DNA of 64,000 nt, from positions 635,001 to 699,000 of the forward strand of contig CAMRHE010000656.1 of assembly GCA_947044405.1 (NCBI GenBank), given 5' to 3'. A program made the position numbers and the translations under genes. Origin of the DNA: Leptodactylus fallax. Taxonomy: Eukaryota; Chordata; Amphibia; Anura; Leptodactylidae. Shown in pieces: positions 57,486 to 64,000 of this stretch. Position 1 is the first letter of the stretch; the number at the start of each line of letters is the position of its first letter. Under the pieces are notes generated by a model that searched no databases, was not told where the DNA came from, and saw only the letters and a list, made by a program, of their open reading frames with translations.

Positions 57486-58799
57486 CAGGGGTCTCAAACT
57501 TGCGGCCTGCGAGCCAAATGCGGCCCTCGGGACAATAGTTTGCGGCCCCACCTCGATATCAAAGTTTAATGTTAGTGCGGCCCGAGTTTGATATGAATGG
57601 CACCAGGGGCGCACTGTCTGGGGGGAGGCATTTTTTACTATCTAATGTAAACCAGCCCAGGACAGGCCGCTTTAAAAAAAACAACGCTGAGCGGGGCCTG
57701 TCCTGGGCTGGCTTACGAGACATCCGCATCACAGCGCAGGCAGCGATATAATGACGTCATCGCGCCTCCTACGCTGAGACACAGACGTCTCGAACAAGAG
57801 GAGGAGGCGGCGGCTGCATCAAGGCATCACAGGTAGGTGAGGAGAACTTTTTTTATTTATTTATATAAATAGGCCGTTACCTGCTGGAGTATCCCCGGCA
57901 GGTGACGGCCTATTTATTTTCCTAACCGGCGTCTGCTCATGGCCGCCCCCTCTTCCCCTTCTGCTATGGGACGTAGAAGAGGAAGTGGATGCCGCTGTGA
58001 GCAGCCGCGGGCATCGGTAAGTGAGGCCGCGGGCCTCAAATACTACTATTATTGTACTCCAGGGTCTTTTTAGACCCCGGAGTATAATAATCGGAGACCC
58101 AGGGAAGGTGAAGGAACATAAAAACCAATGCTACTCACCTCTCCTGCGATCCGCTGTCACTCCGAGCAGGCTTGGGCGCTCTGGTGATGTCATCAGGTCG
58201 CGTCAATGGTCTCATCACGTGACGTCTGTGCGCAATTAGACAGGGATGAAAGCTGCTGGGAGTGCTCCGGTTTCCAGGATAGGTAAGTAACACTGGTTTT
58301 TATGTTTGTATCCTCCCCTGGGTCTCCAATCATTATACTCTGCGTTCTGAAAAGAACCCAGATTATAATAATAGTTCGTGGGTGGGCCACTAGGGAGCAC
58401 AATACGGTGTGCAGGGGCCACTAGGGAGCACAATACCGTGTGTAGGGGCCACTAGGGAGCACAATACCGTGTGCAGGGGCCACTAGGAAGCACAATACCG
58501 TGTGCAGGGGCCACTAGGGAGCACAATACCGTGTGCAGGGGCCACTAGGGAGCACAATACCGTGTGCAGGGGCCACTAGGGAGCACAATACCGTGTGCAG
58601 GGGCCACTAGGGGAGCACAATACCGTGTGCAGGGGCCACTAGGGAGCACAATACCGTGTGCAGGGGCCACTAGGGAGCACAATACCGTGTGCAGGGGCCA
58701 CTAGGGAGCATATTACCGATGTGGAAAACCTGATGCGGTCCAGCCTCACCCAGACTCTACCTCCAGCGGCCCCCGGGTAAATTGAATTTGAGACCCCTG
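57486..58799. mobile_element. 1.3-kb non-autonomous hAT, U8 copy
   Basis: Same position, ends and GTCTAAAA duplication (57478-57485, 58800-58807) as U5, so it was copied with the unit rather than inserted twice. One A fewer in the run near 57675 and one T more near 57848. Confidence 0.9.
58383..58720. repeat. 31-bp minisatellite inside the hAT, U8
   Basis: Same copy number and same GGAAGC variant copy as U5. One later copy has an extra G (CTAGGGGAGC near 58613). Confidence 0.9.
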
Positions 58800-60236
58800 G
58801 TCTAAAAATCCAGATAAGAAATATGAACCTAGTTGGTATTACTGTGTCCGGAAGTGTCCAAATGAGTAAACTATGACTTTATTTATTCTGCACGGTGAAC
58901 CCTGTTAAAAAGAAATAAATGAATGAATGAATGAGTAAAAATCCAAATGTGAGATTTGCTGTTTATTGATGTGAAATGCTAGTTTTAGTGCACCCCCGCT
59001 AAGCACTAAGGTGAAAAATGAAAAGTGATGGAAGAGACACATGAGGTAGCTTGGCAGCCAAGAAAGCTCAAGTCAGGTTGGCTTGATAGTGCACTGAGTG
59101 CTTCCTTTAGCTCCCCCTGCCTGGCAATTATGACCATCCAAGCTAGAGACTTGTGTTACAGCTTAACCTGGCAATCCTGCCCATAAGCTCACCTTCCCAT
59201 CCATAACAGCTGTCCTCATCTCTATTTATAGGCCACTGAGAGGAGAGCCTGTAACCTTAGGGAGAGGTTCCTTGTGTGAAGAGAAGAAAATGATGCGCCC
59301 CTGCTGAAAACCCCCATCTATGTTTTTAGAAAGCCCCAACTCAGCAGAATATTAGTAAAATTTGAGGAAAAAGCAGTTGTTCGTGTTACTTTTGCCACCA
59401 GCTCATTTGCATATATGAGTGAGCGAGCATTCTGATTGGCTGGCGCTGTTGGAGGCTTCAGCCATTGATGTCTTTAGCCATGTAGTGGCTTGTGCAATGT
59501 GACAGAATAGCAGGTGGTAAAAGACAGGGAAAGATCCCTTTTCTTCTGACTTTTAAGACGTAAGGTTGGAATAAAAGTCTGAAGTGAATGGGCAGCCTGG
59601 CCATAGACATTCTGCTAGTGATTCCAGCTTTGTGTCCCAGGCAGGCACTCGAATGACTTAAGCAGCCATTTGGGTACAAAGCCCCAGCAGCACACATCTC
59701 CCTTTACAGCTTCCCTGAAAACATGACTTAGTAATATTGGCTTGAGAAAGCCGTCATGTGCCACCTTTCAATGTCCATACCATGGATCTTAGAGCCAAGA
59801 TTTCCACCCTATGGCGATCTAAGCTTGGTTGGGCTCCAGCTCATGCGGCCATACGGTGGTGTGTACGTGAGCAATAACACTATTTCGGTTTCACCCCCTC
59901 TCCAGGCTCCATTTCTAATTGACTAATTGGTTCTCCATAAGATCAGCTTCAGGAGGGGCAGAGGCATGTGTCTTTTTTTTTTACCACATTTTACACAAGA
60001 CATTTTTGGAAAGCAAAGTGATGACAAAAGAGTAATTCTGCTATAGTGCTTCCCCCTCACACACCTATGGAGTTTGAAGCACACCTCAAATGCTACATGT
60101 GAATATAACCTTTCTGAAGGATATTGCTGAAAGTTGTATCCTTGAGATCCCCGGTCAGTTATCATAGAAGCCACAGGCAGCACCCAGCAGAGCCCAGAAA
60201 CTTGAAATGGTGTCAATCATCTTGACAGAAAAGATA
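58800..60236. other. Unit core, U8 copy, right of the hAT insertion
   Basis: Matches U5 with one C fewer at 58992 and one C more in CACCCCCTCTCC near 59894. The octamer ATTTGCAT is at 59405-59412. Confidence 0.5.
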
Positions 60237-60369
60237 GGACTGAAGGGGTTGAACAAAAATATCCTGTGAAACGTTTAGTGTTTGCAACCTTTTTCTACAG
60301 AGACTCCTCATTTCAGGGGTTTAAAGGTAATTGGACAAATTAACATTACCATAACTAAAATGTAAATTT

Positions 60370-61829
60370 TTAATACTTTGTAGAGAATCTTTTGCAGGCA
60401 AAGACTTCCTGAATTCTGGAACCCATAGACGTCACCAAATGCTGGGTTTCCTCCTTTGTGATGCTTTGCCAGGCTTTTACTGCAAGTGTCTTCAGTTCTT
60501 GCTTGTTTGTGGGTCTTTCCGCCTTAAGTTTTGTCTTAAAGGGGTTTTAAAAAAAAAAAAATATATTTTTTAAAAGGTCTGTTAATGCTATTAATGGGTT
60601 AATATGGAGACCGATATACCTTTAGCAGTGTTTTGAGTGATTTCTGGGTTTCTCTGGGAGCTCTTGGCATCCTCAGCATTTTTTTACATGGGGTAGCTTC
60701 CTGCTTTGTAGCTTCTTGCGTAGCTTCCACACTACCTCGCTCTAACTCTCACCCTTCCTCTCTCACTCCCTTACACCCCCTCCCTGTCTCCCTAGCTATC
60801 CCGCCCACTACTAGCCCTTCCCAACTAATTAACTCAGCCCACCACCCCTACCACATCATACTTTCCTGTCTTCCTCTTTAGACTTCCCTTCTGGAACGGC
60901 TCCTCCTTTTCTCTCACTGTCCTGGCTGTGCGCAGGCTGGAGACGCCTGCTCAGTAGAGATGGCATTTGTGACAGCTTGTGCACAGACCGGAAGTGCCTC
61001 TGACGCCTGCGCAGTAGAGATGGAGTGCTATCTCTAATGCGCATGTGTCGCAGGCCCCTCAGGACTGCGCAAGTGCTAGCAGAGAGAAAGAGAGGAGGAG
61101 CCGTTCCCAGAGAGGAAGACACGGAAGTATGATGGGGTGGAGGGGGGGGGGGGGGGGAGTAAAGGTGACGTTCCGTTCGGAAACGGGGAAACGGAACGTC
61201 ACCGGATTATCAGAAAGTGTGCCTGGGGTGGTCACATGACTGCCGTAGGGATATGGGCAATTAAAGATTTTTTTTAATGGAAGTAAATTAGAAGTTAGGC
61301 ATGGGGAGGGGGTTTAGTTTAGGGGTTAATTTTTATTTCAACCCGGACGACCCCTTTAAGCAAGTGAAAGGCATGCACGAGATCTGGGCCATTGCAGAAT
61401 ATTCCACTTCTTTGTCTTAAAAAAAAAAAACAAAAAACGACTGGATTGCTTTGGCAGTATGTTTTGGGTCATTGTCCACCTGTACTATGAAGCGCCGACC
61501 AATCAACCTTGCTGCATTTGGTTGAATCTGAGCAGAAAGGATATCCCTGTACACTTCACAATTCATCTGGCTGCTTTTGTCACATCATCAACAAACATTA
61601 GTGACCCAGTGCCACTGGAAGCCATGCATGCCCACGCCATCACACTGCCTACACCATGTCTTATCGGGGATTTGGCGTGCTTTGGATCATGAGTCGTTCC
61701 AAGCCTGCTGATATGGCCACTCTTACCATTTCCGCTATGTCTCTCATGGGTTCCTTTTTTTTTTTTTTTTTTTTTTATAGCCGAAAGACGGTCTGTCTGA
61801 TTTCCATTGAGAGCTCTGTTTGACTGCAT
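60370..61829 (-). pseudogene. Tc1 transposase pseudogene, U8
   Basis: A-run of 22 (61755-61776). A second A-rich tract (61420-61436) is longer than in U5 and shifts the frame within the NDPKHTAK segment. Confidence 0.8.
60536..61359. mobile_element. T2-2 MITE, U8 copy
   Basis: Matches U5 including TGTGACAGCTTG. The G-run is longer (61143-61157). Confidence 0.75.
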
Positions 61830-61943
61830 GTTTTGAGTTCACAGCAACAGCTTCCAAATGCAAATGACATACCTGGAATCAACTCCAGAACATTTACCTG
61901 CTTAATTGCTGATGGATTAATGAGGGAATAGCCCATGCATCCC

Positions 61944-63420
61944 GAGGATCAGCTGTTTGAATGAACCGTGGTACCTGTGTAAGCGCCGTGACACCTTCTC
62001 TGTTTACATAGTTTGATTCTTTTCATAGCGGCCATGTAATGTAACTACAGCCTCGTCCTATACACATCTATGTGACAAGACTGGAATGACATCACATGGT
62101 CACTATAAACAGACAGCGTGTGATATAAACAGGCGCCATAGCCCCTTCTTACAGCTGATCAGTGGGGAATCACTAATCTCTTATTAATGATTTATTCTGA
62201 GGATAGATCATCAATAAAAATGAGCTGGAAAACGCCTTAAGGCCAAGGCCCCACGTGGCGTCCCACAGCAAAAAACAGCTGTGGGAAAAACCGCGGCGGC
62301 GACGCATCGCGGTTCTTCCTGCAGCACTTTGCACAGAATGTTTGCAGAGGTTTCCTCTGCGGACTTTCTGCTTCAATTCTATCTATAGGGAAACCGCTGG
62401 TATTTCCATAGGTATAATTGACATGCTGCGATTTCCAAAACTGCGACTGTTTTGGAAATCGCAGCATATCGGCTGCGTGTATTTTACTGCAAAGTGGGGA
62501 TGGGATGGGGCCCAATGTGGCGAAAACCCACAGAAAAAAACTGTGGCATTCTAGCAAATCCCATCCACACATAGCGGAAAAATACGTGCAGCAGACGCAC
62601 TGCGATTTCCAAAACCGTTGCAGCATGTCAATTGTACTTATGGAAACACTGGCGGTTTCCATATAGGTGTATTGAAACCTCTGCGGACCTTCAGTGAAAA
62701 GCGCTGCGGGAAAAATCACAATGTTACCGCCATGGTTTTTCCTGCAGCCCGCTACGTGGGGCCTTAGTCTTAATAAAGCCCAAGTGCCACTTTCATTAAA
62801 TTAATTGACCCTCATATTATGCCCCTGATTCCCCCTGACATAAATACTGCACCTCTAATGACCCCTTATATCAATGACCACCCCTTTATGTTCATAATGC
62901 CTCCTAATATAAATGATGCCCCCTAATGGCTCCTTATATAAATAGCCTCCCCCCTTGTATTCATAATACCCCGTAATAACCCTTATATAAATGACCCCCC
63001 ATCGTCATAATGCCCCCTAATGAATCCTCCCTTTGTATTTATAATATCCACCCCTTGTTCTATTAATATACCCACAACTGCGCTAAAAAAAAAAAAAAAA
63101 AGTCATACTCACCTGCGATGCTGATGAATGGAGCCGCCGCCACCGCTTCCTCCCTGTTAACGCACAGGACGTCTGTGTCTGAGCGCTGTGTGAGAAGACA
63201 TCGGTCTGTGGTCTCGGGGACTCGTAAACCGCAAGCCTCATGTGGCTTGCTTTTTACAATACTGTGAAGTTGCAGGATACGTTTTAACTAGATCGTTGTC
63301 TGCAGACACCGATCCAGATAGAAATAAAGGATGTATTAGTGGCTGCCCCAGGGTGGGCCCCAAAAAGTCAGTGGGCCCGGGGCAGCCGCCCCCTCTGCCC
63401 CCCCGCTAGCTACGCCTCTG
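61944..63420. mobile_element. Non-autonomous hAT, U8 copy, left end deleted
   Basis: Same truncation as U2 and U5; right CACCACAC at 63421-63428. The A-run at 63084-63101 is uninterrupted where U5 has a G inside it. Confidence 0.8.
62240..62763. mobile_element. Foldback MITE, U8 copy
   Basis: Complete and with the U5 variant GTCAATTGTACTTATGG near 62628. Confidence 0.65.
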
Positions 63421-64000
63421 CACCACACCCATCTCCTTCACCTTGATTTCCCTCTTCTCCTCTAATAGTTAATTTTAGCCTTACCTGTGTGATTGACAGC
63501 CTATCTTCCTATCAAGTCTGGGGCGGGTTCTTCCTTCTTATTTATTGTTTGCTCACATTCACAGTGGTGCTTGCTATTGCCTCGTATTTACTCTTGCTGT
63601 TTTGTTACCTGTATTCATATTCCTGACCTCTGGCTTTACCATTGACTATTCTCTCGGATTTCAATTCTGTACTGCGTAGCTCGACTGTTACCGACCACTT
63701 GGCTAGCTAACCTCTCTTTTGTTGTTGTTTGTCTTGTCTGCGTTCTGTGTCATCTCTTATAACTTAAGAAGGGATTGCCGCCAAGTTGTCATCTGTCGCC
63801 TAGGACAGTTCAGGCAAGTAGACAGGGACTTGGGGGGGGGGGTTCAGCTTAGGGCTCACTGTCTTGTCGTGCCCCTCCCCCCAGGGTTCAAGGCAGCTAC
63901 TGGGGAATTGGTCCTCTAGCAATTCCTTTACATGTATGTTGAATATGTTTTGGTAAACAGCTAAATGTTAAAACTTGTGTCACTTTCCCATCATTTCTGG

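Larger units (their letters stand above)
61944..63932. mobile_element. Solo LTR, U8 copy (left end deleted)
   Basis: LTR sequence remains at 63421-63932, ending TTCCTTTACA with TGTAT at 63933-63937. Confidence 0.7.
2820..64000. repeat. Tandem array of eight compound units with a ~20.4-kb higher-order period
   Basis: The same ordered set of modules recurs eight times in the same orientation. Copy starts are fixed by the junction GAGGACCC|AGAACTTCATGG and fall at 2820, 17295, 23315, 30146, 36366, 43729, 50630 and 56841. Start-to-start distance is 20,414 for U3-U6, 20,484 for U4-U7 and 20,475 for U5-U8, so three units make one higher-order repeat. The array begins abruptly at 2820 and is still running at 64000. 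Confidence 0.95.
56841..64000. repeat. Array unit U8 (copy of U5, cut by window end)
   Basis: U8 has the same hAT insertion, target duplication, T2-1 one-base deletion and A deletion as U5. The differences I noticed by eye are mostly homopolymer lengths and one extra G in the minisatellite (CTAGGGGAGC near 58613). It stops inside the Tc1 terminal region, about 200 bases before the next unit would start. Confidence 0.95.
60237..64000 (-). mobile_element. Tc1 transposon, U8 copy, cut by window end
   Basis: The window ends at CCATCATTTCTGG, nine bases before the expected terminal TA. Carries the A deletion at about 61943. Confidence 0.85.

Overview
This is vertebrate nuclear DNA, most likely from an anuran amphibian. 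It is dense in DNA transposons: TTAA-flanked elements with T2/Kolobok-type ends (TTAAAGGRR, described from Xenopus), Tc1 elements and hAT non-autonomous elements. It also holds a two-ORF L1 whose proteins look like fish/frog L1-Tx1 types. I find no intact host protein-coding gene, tRNA, rRNA, snRNA or CRISPR array. Nearly every short ORF is a by-product of repeats. The species assignment is inference.

Layout. (1) 1-2819, left flank: a Tc1/mariner end with the start of its transposase running off the window, a degenerate AT-rich minisatellite (578-1140), a solo Tc1 end, a hairpin repeat, an AT-rich stretch with nothing recognisable, and a second Tc1 transposase fragment. (2) 2820-64000: eight head-to-tail copies (U1-U8) of one compound unit. 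Copies start at 2820, 17295, 23315, 30146, 36366, 43729, 50630 and 56841, and the array runs off the right edge.

Each unit is a stack of nested transposons. In order it has: a start segment, a ~357-bp TTAA MITE (T2-1), an unidentified core, and a deletion-derivative Tc1 read on the minus strand. The Tc1 transposase gene is split by a ~820-bp TTAA MITE (T2-2). The Tc1 5' end is split by a ~660-bp solo LTR (TGTAAC...TTACA, 5-bp target duplication TGTAT). The LTR is split by a ~2-kb hAT element (8-bp duplication CACCACAC), which contains a ~520-bp foldback MITE.

The units form a higher-order repeat of period three (U3-U4-U5 and U6-U7-U8, about 20.4 kb). It is marked by an 886-bp deletion (A-type: U2, U5, U8), a ~630-bp deletion (C-type: U4, U7), no large deletion (B-type: U1, U3, U6), and a 1.3-kb hAT insertion found only in U5 and U8. 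U6 is a mosaic of B and A types, as expected from unequal exchange. U1, at the array edge, is the most divergent. It alone carries a 7.58-kb L1 (4627-12208, 13-bp target duplication) and a 362-bp LINE 3' end. The L1 has an intact ORF1, and an ORF2 broken only by a 430-bp hAT MITE and one extra A in an A-run.

Nothing here acts as a gene pathway. The only coding capacity is that of the L1. The main interest is the history: transposons nested inside one another became the body of a megasatellite that then expanded, exchanged and homogenised.
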